A stretch of DNA of 64,000 nt from JAVBSX01 sp051660685 (GTDB lineage Bacteria; Planctomycetota; Planctomycetia; Pirellulales; Thermoguttaceae), in the NCBI GenBank assembly GCA_051660685.1, contig JBOFQB010000113.1, positions 56,549 to 120,548 of the forward strand. The letters run 5' to 3'. The translations under genes and the position numbers were made by a program. Below the pieces are notes generated by a model. It was given only the letters and a program-made list of their open reading frames with translations, was not told the origin of the DNA and searched no databases. Below, one piece after another: positions 47,219-57,851 of the stretch; position 1 is the first letter of the stretch; every line of letters begins with the position of its first letter.

Positions 47219-47527
47219 ATGACTCGTATATCTTTTACAGAATTTCAGCAGTTAATCCGGGACATGTACTTCGAGAAAGACGAAGAGCGCGGGGTTGACG
47301 GGACGTTTATGTGGTTCATGGAGGAGATTGGCGAACTGGCGTCCGCGCTCCGAAATGGTTCCAAAGAGGAAATGCGAGGTGAATTTGCCGACGTGATTGC
47401 TTGGTTGACAACACTTGCCAATATTGTTGGGATTGACCTGACTGACGCAATTATGGAAAAATATGGGTCCGGTTGTCCCGGTTGCGGACAATTCGTCTGC
47501 ACTTGCTCCGATCAGGAAAAACCGTGA
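47219..47527 (+). CDS. MazG-like nucleotide pyrophosphohydrolase domain protein
   Basis: The 102-residue protein has the MazG core with the EEIGELASALRNG and EFADVIAWLTTLANIVGIDLTDAI motifs (metal-binding Glu and Asp). The C-terminus CPGCGQFVCTC adds four cysteines, perhaps a zinc site, which is unusual for small MazG proteins. It probably hydrolyses nucleoside triphosphates. The ATG at 47219 directly follows the CAATTCT and C-rich tracts. Confidence 0.82.
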   Translation: MTRISFTEFQQLIRDMYFEKDEERGVDGTFMWFMEEIGELASALRNGSKEEMRGEFADVIAWLTTLANIVGIDLTDAIMEKYGSGCPGCGQFVCTCSDQEKP

Positions 47528-47760
47528 AGTAGAGTAGAGAAGAGAAGGTATTCAGAGTTCTCCTGAAAAGGGGACAAGGGGAAAAGTTTTTTCCCGCACT
47601 TGGTGTACTTTTTTGAACCGGTCGTTTATACTGTCCGGGACTCCCGTGTTGTACTCCGTACATCGGTGAGAGTTCCTCAGGTCTCAAAACCTGAGCATTG
47701 TTCCTCGTTTTGATCGTATTTTATACAAATCGTCCCCCGTTTACATGGAGAAACTTTAAG

Positions 47761-48843
47761 ATGAAACGTTTCGCAGGTTTTTTGGCAATCACACTGCTCG
47801 TGTTGATCGGTATTGCCCCGATTTCCGCCCAAGAGTACACCAGTGTCAAAATGTTGGAAGAGGACCCGATTTTGATTCGGGACTACAATCTTCAGGGAAT
47901 TTATGACGTCGTCGTTGGTGATAAATCAGCGGGTATGGATGTCAACTTTATTGCAGATGGTAACGGAAAATTCCGTATTGTGGCCCGAAAACTTGAAGGA
48001 GATGGTCTGAAAGGGGAGATTTTTGGTAAAGGTAAACTGTTAGATGATGACACCTTGGAAATAACACTTGATAAGGCTGTTGACGCGACGGGTCTGGAAA
48101 TTGAACCGCCCGATTATTTACGGGTTTGGAAGGGCGAGATCACCCGAACCCCTGCTGAGCAGCAGGATTGCCCGCTCAAGGCGAATGGTCCGCAGATTTC
48201 GATTCAATTCACGAATGAGGACGAACCGTTGACCGCGACGTTTAAGAAGGTTTATCGTTCAAGCCCGACACTTGGCGCAAAAGCACCTGAAGGGGCAACG
48301 GTTATTTTTGACGGAACGGACGTGGAGAAATTCCGTCGGGGCGCGAAAATGAATGAGGAAGCGAAGACATTGTGGGCCGAAGCGACCGGGAAAGCGTTTG
48401 AAGACAAGCCGTACACGATGCACGTTGAGTTCATGCTTTCGTACATGCCGCAAGCGAAGGGACAGGGACGCTCGAACAGTGGAGTGTATATCAACCAGAA
48501 CTATGAATGTCAGGTGTTGGACTCCTTTGGTTTGGAGGGCAAATGGGATGAATGTGGCGGATTTTACAAGGTAGCGAAACCGCTTGTGAACATGTGTTAT
48601 CCGCCGTTGACTTGGCAGACGTATGACATTGATTTTACTCCGGCGAAGTATAATGGTGAGGACAAGACGGAGAATGCTCGCATTTCGGTGAAGCACAATG
48701 GTGTTGTGATCCATGACAATGTAGAGATGAAGGAAGCGACGCCGGGCTGCATGCCCGAAGGACCTGGTCCGAAGGGGTTGTATTTGCAGGGACATGGTAA
48801 CAAGGTGCAGTACCGTAACATTTGGGTTGACTACAAAGATTAG
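47761..48843 (+). CDS. DUF1080 (3-keto-disaccharide hydrolase) family protein, exported
   Basis: The 360-residue protein starts with a signal peptide (FLAITLLVLIGIAPISA). The second half (about 185-360) is the DUF1080 domain with a laminin-G-like fold: ATVIFDGTD, GQGRSNSGVYINQNYECQVLDSFG and KGLYLQGHGNKVQYRNIWV are typical. The family is very common in planctomycetes and takes part in sugar breakdown. The leader before ATG 47761 has a hairpin CTCAGGT/ACCTGAG at 47676-47695 and a GGAG ribosome binding site. Confidence 0.85.
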   Translation: MKRFAGFLAITLLVLIGIAPISAQEYTSVKMLEEDPILIRDYNLQGIYDVVVGDKSAGMDVNFIADGNGKFRIVARKLEGDGLKGEIFGKGKLLDDDTLEITLDKAVDATGLEIEPPDYLRVWKGEITRTPAEQQDCPLKANGPQISIQFTNEDEPLTATFKKVYRSSPTLGAKAPEGATVIFDGTDVEKFRRGAKMNEEAKTLWAEATGKAFEDKPYTMHVEFMLSYMPQAKGQGRSNSGVYINQNYECQVLDSFGLEGKWDECGGFYKVAKPLVNMCYPPLTWQTYDIDFTPAKYNGEDKTENARISVKHNGVVIHDNVEMKEATPGCMPEGPGPKGLYLQGHGNKVQYRNIWVDYKD

Positions 48844-48889
48844 TCTGTTCCTTTTGGACGGAATGTTGAGCCGTGATCGAATGTATGGC

Positions 48890-48914
48890 GTGTTCAGAAA
48901 ACCTTTCTGAACAC
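48890..48914 (+). terminator. hairpin between DUF1080 gene and tRNA
   Basis: GTGTTCAGAAA at 48890-48900 pairs perfectly with TTTCTGAACAC at 48904-48914 around a three-base loop. No T tract follows, so it may be a transcription or mRNA-end hairpin rather than a classical terminator. A second hairpin (GCAGAA/TTCTGC, 48915-48931) follows at once. Confidence 0.45.
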
Positions 48915-48954
48915 GCAGAATGTTGTTCTGCGGCTCCGATTTCTGTGTCAAGAC

Positions 48955-49027
48955 GCGCTCGTAGCTCAATGGATAGAGCAACGGATTTCTAATCCGTAGG
49001 TTACAGGTTCGAGTCCTGTCGGGCGTG
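48955..49027 (+). tRNA. tRNA-Arg (anticodon UCU)
   Basis: A full cloverleaf is seen. The acceptor stem GCGCTCG pairs with CGGGCGT with two G-U pairs, the D arm has AGCTCAATGGATAGAGC, the anticodon stem ACGGA/TCCGT carries loop TTTCTAA with anticodon TCT, and the T arm is ACAGG TTCGAGT CCTGT. The discriminator is G and CCA is not encoded. It reads AGA codons. Confidence 0.93.
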
Positions 49028-49094
49028 CTTCGCAAGTCTATCCCTTGCCGTGTCAAATCGTTGTTTTAAGCAGCCAGTTTTTGCAATATCAACA

Positions 49095-51845
49095 ATGAGC
49101 GTTCGATTTCGTTTTATCTGCCTGATTGCAACAGCGATACTCCTCTTCACTCTTCAGCTTTTCTTCGCTTGGCTTCAAAAAAAATACGCCGATGAACTCA
49201 TCGTTCAGGAAGAACGATACCATCTCACCAGTTTGGTCGCCGAAGAATTCAGACTCTCTTCACGAGACCTCACCCGCTTCGCCCGAGCTTATTGCGAGAC
49301 AAAACAAGAGGACTTTTATCGACTGTATCAAGATATTCTCGGTTGGCGGAATGGTACACAACCACGACCTGCGGAACTGGATCGGCGTATTTCTCGCGGG
49401 GCCAATGACAATCAGATTTCCCAAATCGAACTGCTCAAACATTTCGGTCTGCCCGAAGAGGAAATGCAATTGTTTCAGGAAGCTCTCACCACAAGTGATG
49501 AACTGGCTCAAGTGGAAATGCAGGCAATGAATTCTGTGCGATTGGGTGAATGTGTGTCGGGACCCCTGGAACCTGAACAAGACGAATCACCTTTCCGTTT
49601 CGCAGTCCGCGCCCTGCATAGTCCCCGTTATCAAGAAGAACTCAATTCGATTGCCCTGACGATCAAAACGTTTTTCACGCTTCTGGATGAAAATGCCAAC
49701 GAAATGATCCGTACCTTCAAAGAACGGCGTGCGGTCATTGTCCTCGTCAATTTTATACTGCAATTTTGCACCATTATCGTTCTCGTCATTGCAATTACTC
49801 TTTTTACCGTTTCGCTGCAACGAGATGCTGTTGAACGGGCAAGGTCCATGCTCAACGCTATTCCGATTGGAACGACTTTGCGGAATGAACGGCTGGAATT
49901 GATCGACTGCAACGACGAATTGCTCCGCATTCTTGGTTTTCCAAACAAGCACGAATTGGCAGCCTCATATCCGTCTCTTTCGCCGGAAACACAGCCGGAT
50001 GGACGTTTGTCCCAAGAAATTTTTCAAGAACGGTTGAATGCGGCGATTGAGACGGGATTTCAACGATTTGAATGGATTTACGTCAAACCGGATGGAACGC
50101 TGATTCCGGCGGAAGTGACTCTTTCGTATGTCGAGCAGAAAGGAAAAAAAGTTCTGGTCGGTGCAATCAGGGATTTGCGTGATTTGAAAGAGGCGCAACA
50201 GCAGATTGAACGTGAGCAGGCGGCGTTGATTCTTGCAAGAGATGCGGCAGAAACAGCCGCACATGCTAAGAGCGAATTTCTCGCCAACATGTCGCACGAA
50301 ATTCGGACGCCGATGAATGCCATTTTAGGTCTGACCTATCTCTGTCTTCAGACGGACCTTGATGAAAAACAGCGTGATTATCTTGAAAAAGCGCAGGATG
50401 CGACGATGAAATTGCTTCGCATTATTGATGACATTCTTGATTTTTCAAAGATTGAAGCAGGTAAACTCGGCATTGAAGAGGTTCCTTTCCAACTGTCCGA
50501 CATTATCCGCGAAGTCGTTGATCTTTTGCAGCACAAAGCGACACAAAAAGGGTTGGAACTGCGAACGGAAGTTGAACCGGATGTACCGAACGAGCTGATT
50601 GGCGATTCTCTCCGATTGCGACAGGTTCTGCTCAATCTCGCGGGCAATGCGATCAAATTCACCGAACATGGTGATGTCACGATTCATGTTGAACGAGGGA
50701 AGAAGGAGGAAACATCCGATTCGACAGCCGAAGAGGAGGTACTGATTCTTGCAATGACGGTCAGTGATAGTGGTATTGGCATGACCCCTGAGCAGCAGGA
50801 ACGTCTTTTTAACTCCTTTACACAGGCAGATGGTTCAACGACACGGAAATATGGTGGAACCGGTTTGGGACTGGTTATTTCCAAGAACCTTGTTGAATTG
50901 ATGGGGGGTGAAATTAGCGTGAGGAGTACGCCGGGTGAGGGGACGAGCTTTCATTTTACTGTCCGGCTGAAAGAAGCGACCCAAGAGGAGATGCCGATTC
51001 ATACGGAGGGAGATTTTTCCGATCTTCGCGTGTTGATTGTGGATGACAATCCGACGGATCGGAAGGTTCTGGGTCAGATCGCACACACGTTAGCGTCACA
51101 AATTGATACAGCGGAGAATGGAGAACAGGCGATCAGTATGATGCTCTCGGCGATTACCGAAGGAAAGGCGTATGATGTTGTTTTGATCGACTGGAAAATG
51201 CCGCGTATGGATGGAATTGAGACAATCCATAAAATTCGAGAAAGTGGTGATTTTGTGAATCCGCCTGAAATTCTTATGGCGTCGGCGTATGACAAAAGCG
51301 AGTGTATGCGTCAGGCGGTTGGTCTTGGGATTGCGGGCTTTTTGGTCAAACCGATTACAGCCGAAGCGTTTCGGGATGCGTTGAGTTTGGCTCATGCGGG
51401 GTCGAAACCGCAACCGGTTCCTGTTGTGATTGAACCGGCCCGGAGTTTGGAAGGAGCGAGGGTTTTGCTTGCTGAAGACAACAAAATCAACCAGATTGTT
51501 GCGGAAGGGATGTTAGCAATGCACGGTATTGACTTGACAATAGCGGCCGATGGTCTTGAGGCGGTCGAGTTGGTGAAGCAACATGATTATGATTTGATAT
51601 TGATGGACGTTCAGATGCCGAACATGGACGGTTTGGAAGCGACGAAAGCGATTCGTCAGTTGGACAAACCGGGGATTGACAAGTTGCCGATTATAGCGAT
51701 GACGGCCCATGCAATGGACCGGGATTATCAAAAGAGTCTTGATGCGGGGATGAACGATCACCTGACGAAGCCGATTGACCCTGAAAAGTTACGCCGGATG
51801 CTTGAAACGTGGATTGGTTCGAGCGAAACGTTGGGTAGGGGATAG
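49095..51845 (+). CDS. hybrid sensor histidine kinase with two receiver domains
   Basis: The 916-residue protein has two membrane helices at about 7-28 and 222-248 with a sensor region between, a PAS domain at about 255-365, HisKA with the phospho-acceptor His401 ([13 protein letters not shown]), a HATPase domain to about 640 and two receiver domains with Asp699 (VLIDWKMP) and Asp838 (LILMDVQMP). It resembles BarA-type kinases. No cognate regulator is next to it. ATG 49095 lies about 70 bases after the tRNA gene. Confidence 0.93.
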   Translation: MSVRFRFICLIATAILLFTLQLFFAWLQKKYADELIVQEERYHLTSLVAEEFRLSSRDLTRFARAYCETKQEDFYRLYQDILGWRNGTQPRPAELDRRISRGANDNQISQIELLKHFGLPEEEMQLFQEALTTSDELAQVEMQAMNSVRLGECVSGPLEPEQDESPFRFAVRALHSPRYQEELNSIALTIKTFFTLLDENANEMIRTFKERRAVIVLVNFILQFCTIIVLVIAITLFTVSLQRDAVERARSMLNAIPIGTTLRNERLELIDCNDELLRILGFPNKHELAASYPSLSPETQPDGRLSQEIFQERLNAAIETGFQRFEWIYVKPDGTLIPAEVTLSYVEQKGKKVLVGAIRDLRDLKEAQQQIEREQAALILARDAAETAAHAKSEFLANMSHEIRTPMNAILGLTYLCLQTDLDEKQRDYLEKAQDATMKLLRIIDDILDFSKIEAGKLGIEEVPFQLSDIIREVVDLLQHKATQKGLELRTEVEPDVPNELIGDSLRLRQVLLNLAGNAIKFTEHGDVTIHVERGKKEETSDSTAEEEVLILAMTVSDSGIGMTPEQQERLFNSFTQADGSTTRKYGGTGLGLVISKNLVELMGGEISVRSTPGEGTSFHFTVRLKEATQEEMPIHTEGDFSDLRVLIVDDNPTDRKVLGQIAHTLASQIDTAENGEQAISMMLSAITEGKAYDVVLIDWKMPRMDGIETIHKIRESGDFVNPPEILMASAYDKSECMRQAVGLGIAGFLVKPITAEAFRDALSLAHAGSKPQPVPVVIEPARSLEGARVLLAEDNKINQIVAEGMLAMHGIDLTIAADGLEAVELVKQHDYDLILMDVQMPNMDGLEATKAIRQLDKPGIDKLPIIAMTAHAMDRDYQKSLDAGMNDHLTKPIDPEKLRRMLETWIGSSETLGRG

Positions 51846-51872
51846 AGAATGGGGGGGAGAATTGAATGGGGG

Positions 51873-51943
51873 TTTAGCCGCGATACAACGTATCGCGCGT
51901 TCTGAAATTTCAATACGCGCGGAACGTTGTTCCTCGGCTAAAC
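51873..51943. repeat. inverted pair of family A repeats
   Basis: TTTAGCCGCGATACAACG at 51873 (minus orientation copy) and ACGCGCGGAACGTTGTTCC at 51915 (plus orientation copy ending CTCGGCTAAAC) face each other with 14 bases between. Together they form a long imperfect hairpin, like paired REP units. It lies between the kinase and the HzsA-related gene, directly in front of the latter. Confidence 0.8.
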
Positions 51944-52008
51944 GGGGGAACTGTTTCGCAGTTAATCTGTGCTGTTGTCGTCAATACCAATTATTGGACC
52001 GCTTTATT

Positions 52009-55000
52009 ATGCAAAAAAAAGGTTTGTTTTTCCCGCTCTGTGTCGCCTTGTTGCTTTTTGCGTTTGAATCGCCCGGGAGTGCTGCATCTGTAAGGGGGCA
52101 GTTTTGGACGCCGATTCCGGTTCCCGATGTTCCGGCCTTTCCTCCTTCTGTTAGTGGAACGCAAAAACAAGGAGTGCAGGAACAAACGCAATACGGTGAG
52201 TTGTCGATTCAATTGCCGAAAAACTGGCCGATTGACGAGAACGGTTTTGAAAATCTCGCGCTTCGTCCAAGTGCGGTTGCGAAAAGTTCGTCTTGTATTC
52301 CCGGTTATGACATTCATAAAACAGAACATTTGAACGACGGGTTGTTTGGAAACAATCACAGTTGGATTGCCGCCTCAAACCCTTGTTGGGCCGAAATTGA
52401 TCTCGGCGAGGTCTTCGATGTTTATGCTGTTGCATTTGGCAGTGATTCAACCGGACAATTTCAGGACCGGGGAACAACCTTGTACACGATTTTGGTTGCG
52501 GTTGAGTACGACATGGATTCTCAAAGTCCGGTCTGGAAAAAAGTTGCACCCTCTGATTTTCCGCCGAATGTGCAATACCGAACCGTTTTCCAGTTTGAAC
52601 CGATTCAGGCCCGTTACGTCCGGGTTATCATTGACCAAACCTCTTACGGTTCTTCGGCGCGAATCGACGAATTGGAAGTTTTTGGTCGGAAAGAACCGAT
52701 TACGCCGGACGACATTGTGATTGGGGTCGATTCCAACGTCGCGGTCAATGCCGATTCCAACAACAGGGGAAGTGCCGGTTTTGTGAAACCGGTTCCCATG
52801 TCCGTTGATGCTGACCGTTTGCGCGAAGAATGGTTGCTCAGCCTTGTTGATGAAGAATATGCTTGGTTAAAGACTTTTGGTCGGGCTGATATTGACCCGG
52901 GATTGCGAAATACGCCCTATCCGATCAAAAAACATCCGATTCGGGTTCCTGAAGACGAAACAACATTGGTTTTTTTGACGGATGATGCTCAAAACAAGCC
53001 GGTTCTGGACGGGAAATTGGACGATTCTGTCTGGAAACGTGTTTCAGCAGGAACGGTTTGGGTCGCAAAACCGGGAACTTACGAGGAAGGCGTTGCTGTT
53101 CAATCAATCGTCCGGGCTTATGTGTCAGGAGAAAACATCTACGTTGCCGTTTCAACGAATCGACCACTTAGCGGACATGTTGCGGTGATGCAATCGGCAA
53201 GAGGAGCCGGAATTGTGACGATTGGGGAGAATGACCAATTGGTTTGGCGTAAGTACAACCGGTCAAAAAAATGGGTTGACAGTCCGTTAGAAGGGGCTGT
53301 CTTTCGACCTCAATTGACAATCAACGAGGAGATTGGGGACGATTTGACGGAGAAAGGGGTTGGGGTTGGTTTGGCGGACAAGGTGATTGGGAAAGATTTA
53401 CGGAACAAGAGGGTTGGGGCTGGTTTGGCGGACAAGAGGACGGGGAAGAATTTGCGGGAGAACCTGCAAGGGAAATTGGAGGAGAACTCCAAAGAAAATT
53501 TGCAGGACAATTTTCAGGAGAAATGGTATACCTTCGAATTTGCAGTCCCCCTCTCTCTGTTGCCCGGAATTGAGCGCGGACTTGCAATCCGAACGGGAAT
53601 CGGGGGACGGTATACGCCGAATGAAGGACATGCTGTTTATTTTGCGCCCAGTCATTTGGCCGTTGTTCCGCTTGGTTTGATCTCGCAAAACCACGTTGTT
53701 CAAGATGGTGTTGTTACAGACGGTGTTGTTAAGGACAGTGCTGCTAATAACCGTGTTGGTAAAAACGGTGCTGTTAGAGACCGTGTTGACCGTGTTGTTA
53801 AAGACGGTGTTGATGATGCTGACCGGTTTGTTGTTCGTTTGGTCAATCATGGAACCTGCGATTTGACGGTCAAGGGGTTTAACGAAGTGATGTCAAACGG
53901 TTCTGTAGTGCAGTTGGTGTTGCAACCGGGAGAAACGCGGGAGTTGCAACTGGTTGCCGAACCGGGGGAGATCGGACCCGAATTGAACGTCGATTTTTCA
54001 GTTCAAACATCCAATCCCGACGAACCGACTGTTTCTGGGGCGTTGCACCTTTTCCAATATGACCCGATTGCCCGTTCCGTCCGCCAACTCCGCGCAATGC
54101 TTGACCGGATTCCGAAATCGGTCATTCAACCGAATGTTCAAGCGGCAAACGAAATCAACGCAATAGTTGGCAACATGAGAGTTTGGGAGATACAATTTGA
54201 TTGTCCTGAGTACAGAAACCGATTGCTCAAAGTCCGTGAAATCAAACGTAAACTCTTTTTTGCCGATCCCGGATTAAGCGATATTGCAAGTATTTTGTTT
54301 GAAAAACGTTTTCCCCTTCACCCTTCTCACAATTACAGCGATTGTTATGATTCGTCTTGGAGAACCGGGGGAGGAATCTATACGCTTGACATTCCCCGGG
54401 AAAATGGTCGGTTTGTCCCCGAAAAAGCCGTGTTGACGGAACTGTATCAAACGAAAGGAATGTCCCGACATCCGGTTGCCAATTACGATCTTAGCAAAAT
54501 CTACTTTACGGATCGTTTATCTGCCGATTCATTTTGGCATATCGTCGAAATGAATCGAGACGGTTCAGAAGTTCGGATATTGACAGAGGGTCCCTATAAT
54601 GATCTTTGGCCCTGTCCCTTACCAGATGGAGATTTGGCGTTCATAACCTCACGATGTACCCAAAAATTCCTCTGTTGGGAACCTCAAGCCCTTGTCCTTT
54701 ACCGAATGAACAGAAACGGTCAGAATCTCAAGCGTCTTTCCTACGCCAACCTGACGGAATTTGCTCCTTCGGTTGCAAAAGATGGTCGGATCATCTGGAC
54801 ACGAAGTGAGTATCTTGATAAAGGCGCGGATTACGGACACACACTTTGGTACATACACCCTGAAGGAACGGGACCGGAATTGACATTTGGCAACACCGTT
54901 GTCCTCCCTCAAGGATACGCAAATGGTCGAGAAGTCCCCGATTCCCGGGAAATCTCTTGCGTGATGATTTCCCATTTCGGCGATTTGAACGGACCAGTTG

Positions 55001-56196
55001 CTTTGTTGGACATTGAAAAGGGACGATTGAATGTCGATTCGATCCAAAGTTTGACCCCGGAAGTTCCTTGGCCCGGTTTTTGGGCGAGAACAGAGACATT
55101 CCGTGAACCGTTTCCGATTTCCAAAAATCTTTTCCTTCTCAGTCATAGTTCGCGCGACCGGTTTGGTTTATTTGTGATTGACCGATTTGGGAACCGCGAA
55201 TTGCTTTACAATGATCCGCAATTGGGGTGTATGTGCCCGACTCCGCTGAAAGAACGGACCGTTCCGCCGGTTTTACCTTCTGTGATTGACGAACGACTTG
55301 CGGAAAAAGAGTTGGGCGTTTTTATGGTTGCGGACGTTTATCAAGGGATTGAACATGCTGTTAAACGGGGTTCCGCCAAGTATCTCCGAGTCTGTCAGGA
55401 AATGCCGCATTTTCTGGAAAAGTACGAGAACGGCAAATACCGTGAAACACACCAACCGTATATGGAGTTTTACGCTTCTCCTGTTGATTTGGTGAGCGGA
55501 CCAAATGGTTGGACATCGTATGTTGCAAAAGGGGATTTGGGGACTGTCGAAATCGACGAAAATGGTTCCGCCAGTTTTTACGCTCCTTCAGGAGCCGTTC
55601 TCTATTTTGAGTTGCTCGACGAAAATTTCAACGAAATTCAGAGAATGCGCAGTGTCGTCCAACTCCAACCGGGCGAAACCCGAAGTTGTGTCGGTTGTCA
55701 TGAAGATCGCAATTCGTCGGCAATCGGAGCAATCAGTTCCGCCTTAAACCGCAAAACGCCTCAAATGCCGACCCCTTCTCCTTGGGGAATTGGCCCCTTT
55801 GATTACCAAGCGGTCGTCCAACCGGTTCTCGAAAAGAAATGTGTTTCCTGTCATTCCGCAACAGACCGACAAGGGGGGATTGATTTAAGCGGGAATCTTG
55901 ATTCGAACTCTATTCCGAGTTCGTTCAAAACGTTGATACAGGGAGGTTTTGTTCACCATTTCAACTGGGGATACCAAGCGGGTGTTCCGACCAAAGCGGA
56001 ACCGTACACCTTTGGAACAGTCAAGAGTCGGCTGTTTCCGATTCTTGAGGATCATTACGGTGTCGAGTTGAATGAGGAGGAGGAAAGGGCAATCAAAGGT
56101 TGGATAGACCTTTCCTGTCCACTTTGGCCTGATTACACCCAACGTAGTCTGCGCGGTCAGCCTAGCGCTCACACAGGAACCTGTCCAACCCCTTAA
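52009..56196 (+). CDS. HzsA-related dihaem cytochrome c protein with discoidin-like domain
   Basis: The 1395-residue exported protein has a signal peptide (GLFFPLCVALLLFAFESPGSAA). Residues about 85-235 look like an F5/8C discoidin domain (LNDGLFGNNHSW, CWAEIDLGEVFD, RYVRVIIDQTSYG). Residues 315-520 look like a CBM9-type module interrupted by a 54-bp repeat. A beta-propeller of the HzsA kind follows (ATNYDLSKIYFTDR-like and WPCPLPDGDLAFIT), and two haem sites CVGCH (1227-1231) and CVSCH (1278-1282) are near the end. It is a relative of HzsA, not evidence of anammox, since no other anammox gene is visible. ATG 52009 begins the signal peptide. Confidence 0.8.
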   Translation: MQKKGLFFPLCVALLLFAFESPGSAASVRGQFWTPIPVPDVPAFPPSVSGTQKQGVQEQTQYGELSIQLPKNWPIDENGFENLALRPSAVAKSSSCIPGYDIHKTEHLNDGLFGNNHSWIAASNPCWAEIDLGEVFDVYAVAFGSDSTGQFQDRGTTLYTILVAVEYDMDSQSPVWKKVAPSDFPPNVQYRTVFQFEPIQARYVRVIIDQTSYGSSARIDELEVFGRKEPITPDDIVIGVDSNVAVNADSNNRGSAGFVKPVPMSVDADRLREEWLLSLVDEEYAWLKTFGRADIDPGLRNTPYPIKKHPIRVPEDETTLVFLTDDAQNKPVLDGKLDDSVWKRVSAGTVWVAKPGTYEEGVAVQSIVRAYVSGENIYVAVSTNRPLSGHVAVMQSARGAGIVTIGENDQLVWRKYNRSKKWVDSPLEGAVFRPQLTINEEIGDDLTEKGVGVGLADKVIGKDLRNKRVGAGLADKRTGKNLRENLQGKLEENSKENLQDNFQEKWYTFEFAVPLSLLPGIERGLAIRTGIGGRYTPNEGHAVYFAPSHLAVVPLGLISQNHVVQDGVVTDGVVKDSAANNRVGKNGAVRDRVDRVVKDGVDDADRFVVRLVNHGTCDLTVKGFNEVMSNGSVVQLVLQPGETRELQLVAEPGEIGPELNVDFSVQTSNPDEPTVSGALHLFQYDPIARSVRQLRAMLDRIPKSVIQPNVQAANEINAIVGNMRVWEIQFDCPEYRNRLLKVREIKRKLFFADPGLSDIASILFEKRFPLHPSHNYSDCYDSSWRTGGGIYTLDIPRENGRFVPEKAVLTELYQTKGMSRHPVANYDLSKIYFTDRLSADSFWHIVEMNRDGSEVRILTEGPYNDLWPCPLPDGDLAFITSRCTQKFLCWEPQALVLYRMNRNGQNLKRLSYANLTEFAPSVAKDGRIIWTRSEYLDKGADYGHTLWYIHPEGTGPELTFGNTVVLPQGYANGREVPDSREISCVMISHFGDLNGPVALLDIEKGRLNVDSIQSLTPEVPWPGFWARTETFREPFPISKNLFLLSHSSRDRFGLFVIDRFGNRELLYNDPQLGCMCPTPLKERTVPPVLPSVIDERLAEKELGVFMVADVYQGIEHAVKRGSAKYLRVCQEMPHFLEKYENGKYRETHQPYMEFYASPVDLVSGPNGWTSYVAKGDLGTVEIDENGSASFYAPSGAVLYFELLDENFNEIQRMRSVVQLQPGETRSCVGCHEDRNSSAIGAISSALNRKTPQMPTPSPWGIGPFDYQAVVQPVLEKKCVSCHSATDRQGGIDLSGNLDSNSIPSSFKTLIQGGFVHHFNWGYQAGVPTKAEPYTFGTVKSRLFPILEDHYGVELNEEEERAIKGWIDLSCPLWPDYTQRSLRGQPSAHTGTCPTP
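53350..53460 (+). repeat. 54-bp tandem repeat inside the HzsA-related gene
   Basis: Two copies with a period of 54 bases code for GVGVGLADKVIGKDLRNKR and VGAGLADKRTGKNLREN. They and the following Glu/Asn/Lys-rich stretch interrupt a beta-rich module. The reading frame is kept because 54 is a multiple of three. Confidence 0.75.
53704..53817 (+). repeat. degenerate 15-bp tandem repeat inside the HzsA-related gene
   Basis: About seven units like GACGGTGTTGTTAAA (some shortened to 12 bases) code for a low-complexity segment of the VVKDG kind. It sits just before the next beta-rich part (DDADRFVVRLVNHG). Unit length is a multiple of three throughout. Confidence 0.75.
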
Positions 56197-56260
56197 TGTC
56201 TGAAAAGAAGGGAGAAGACTGGAAGTAGGAGGAAAGAAGAGGAAGATCGCAAGATAGACT

Positions 56261-56372
56261 GCAAACGGTTAGAAAGGGTTTGTTTTCCGATTGGAACGCG
56301 GGCATCCTGCCCGCATATTTTTTTCTTGATGCAGGCAAGATGCCTGCGTTCCGACAAAATGTCCATTTTGTA
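56261..56372 (+). repeat. dispersed repeat family C, copy 1
   Basis: GCAAACGGTTAGAAAGGG, TTTGTTTTCCGATTGGAACG and then two hairpins, GCGGGCA-TCC-TGCCCGC and GCAGGCA-AGA-TGCCTGC, ending CGTTCC and ACAAAATGTCC. The same arrangement occurs at 61789-61901 in the same orientation, about 85 per cent identical by eye. Confidence 0.85.
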
Positions 56373-56441
56373 CCCGTTTGGGGTATAACGGTGTCTCACG
56401 ATCTAACGGGTCCCTCGCTTTTGTTGGGACTCGAGAAAGCT

Positions 56442-57635
56442 CTAATAGACACCATATTCCCGGGCTGCTTCGCTCATTGCTCGCAAATTCTCAATCTTCG
56501 TGTCATCCTGCATGATTGCACTTGCATCAACAATGTAACCGCCCTCTTTTGCAACCCCTTGAATCACCTTTTTCACAAAAGCCCGAACTTCTTCCGGGGT
56601 TCCATACGCCAATAAATCATTCGGAATTCCCCCACTTAAACAGAATTTATGACCGACTGCTTTGTGTACCTCGAAAATATCACCCCGATCAACGTGATAG
56701 ACAATACTCTTTTCCGGCAATTCCGCAATGTACTTCAGATTCGGGTTCCATTCCCCTTCTGCGTAAAACAAGGTCTGTATCCCCTCTTTCCAAAGTTCAC
56801 AAATAATATGTTTCAACGTCGGCCAGAAAAATTTCTCGAACTGAGCGGGGGAGAGAAACGGCACACAACCACGATGCATCCAAAGACCAACCGGGAGATT
56901 TCGGGACGGATCGGCTCCACGTTTTGCAATATAGAGCAAATGGTGCATCATCGACTCACATGCAGCCAAAACCTTCTCCGGCCGGGAATACATGTCCATA
57001 CACAACGCTTTGTATCCCCGCAATTTGTCGGCAATAATGTCAAAAGGTGCTTTCAAAATCCCGCTGATTGCACAAGGCATACCCGCTTCACTTCTCATTC
57101 GAGCGATATGGGGACCAAATGCCGTAAAATAATTCTTCATTGCAAGAGCACCACTTAGCAACGAGACGTTGTTAACAAACGTGTTGGGAGAACCGGGCGG
57201 AACAATCGTCGTTGTCGCGCGAGGGAGCCAAGTATTTGCCAAAAAACCGGTCGGGTCCGCAATCAAAGCGTCATAATCCTCTTCCCGCATAAACGCTTCT
57301 GATTCAGAAGGTTCGATGTACTGAAATCCTGTATTCGGAGAAATCTGAACGCCCGGCATTCCGTAATACTTGATCCCTGTACTTTGCACTATCCCCATCC
57401 AAACATAAACCATGTTCGGAACAGTCGCGTCCCAGTCAAAATCTTTGGCACATTTCAACAACGCGTCAAACGCATTGTTATAATCCTGAACAACATCTTG
57501 ACAGGAATAACCGGCATAAACGGCAGTCGTCTCTGCGACAAAGGGGCGAATCGGGACCCGATCCGGTTTTTCATTGCGCATTGCTTTGACGAATCGTTCC
57601 AAACGCTGTTGATACAGGGATTCCATGTCTGACAT
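56442..57635 (-). CDS. uroporphyrinogen decarboxylase-fold protein
   Basis: The 397-residue protein has the URO-D fold start LERFVKAMRNEKPDRVPIRPFVAETTAVYAGYSCQDVVQDY and ends with CLSGGIPNDLLAYGTPEEVRAFVKKVIQGVAKEGGYIVDAS. It is distant from the protein at 30907-31920 and lacks its HxCG zinc motif, having FYAEGEWNPNL in that area. ATG 57635 has GAGG six bases upstream. It could be a methyltransferase or a relative of unknown activity. Confidence 0.75.
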   Translation of the reverse strand: MSDMESLYQQRLERFVKAMRNEKPDRVPIRPFVAETTAVYAGYSCQDVVQDYNNAFDALLKCAKDFDWDATVPNMVYVWMGIVQSTGIKYYGMPGVQISPNTGFQYIEPSESEAFMREEDYDALIADPTGFLANTWLPRATTTIVPPGSPNTFVNNVSLLSGALAMKNYFTAFGPHIARMRSEAGMPCAISGILKAPFDIIADKLRGYKALCMDMYSRPEKVLAACESMMHHLLYIAKRGADPSRNLPVGLWMHRGCVPFLSPAQFEKFFWPTLKHIICELWKEGIQTLFYAEGEWNPNLKYIAELPEKSIVYHVDRGDIFEVHKAVGHKFCLSGGIPNDLLAYGTPEEVRAFVKKVIQGVAKEGGYIVDASAIMQDDTKIENLRAMSEAAREYGVY

Positions 57636-57851
57636 GATTGACCTCTTGTGAATGACCGATTCTTCTGTAAAGACGGCTTGAAAAAAGGGGAAACAACGGG
57701 CTGTTGAAAAGCGATTTCAACAGTTCCAACAGTATTACAAATGTTCGGGCAAAAGTCAACATTCCCGATTGCAGTAATTTGCCGTCATTTTTTATGGGAC
57801 GTTGGAAACAGAAAAAACTAAATAGTTGTTTAGTCGCAGAACAACGTTGTT

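Noticed and set aside
52009..56196. True hydrazine synthase of an anammox organism
   Set aside because: Only an HzsA-related protein is seen; no hzsB, hzsC or hydrazine dehydrogenase genes are nearby and the domain layout has extra modules.
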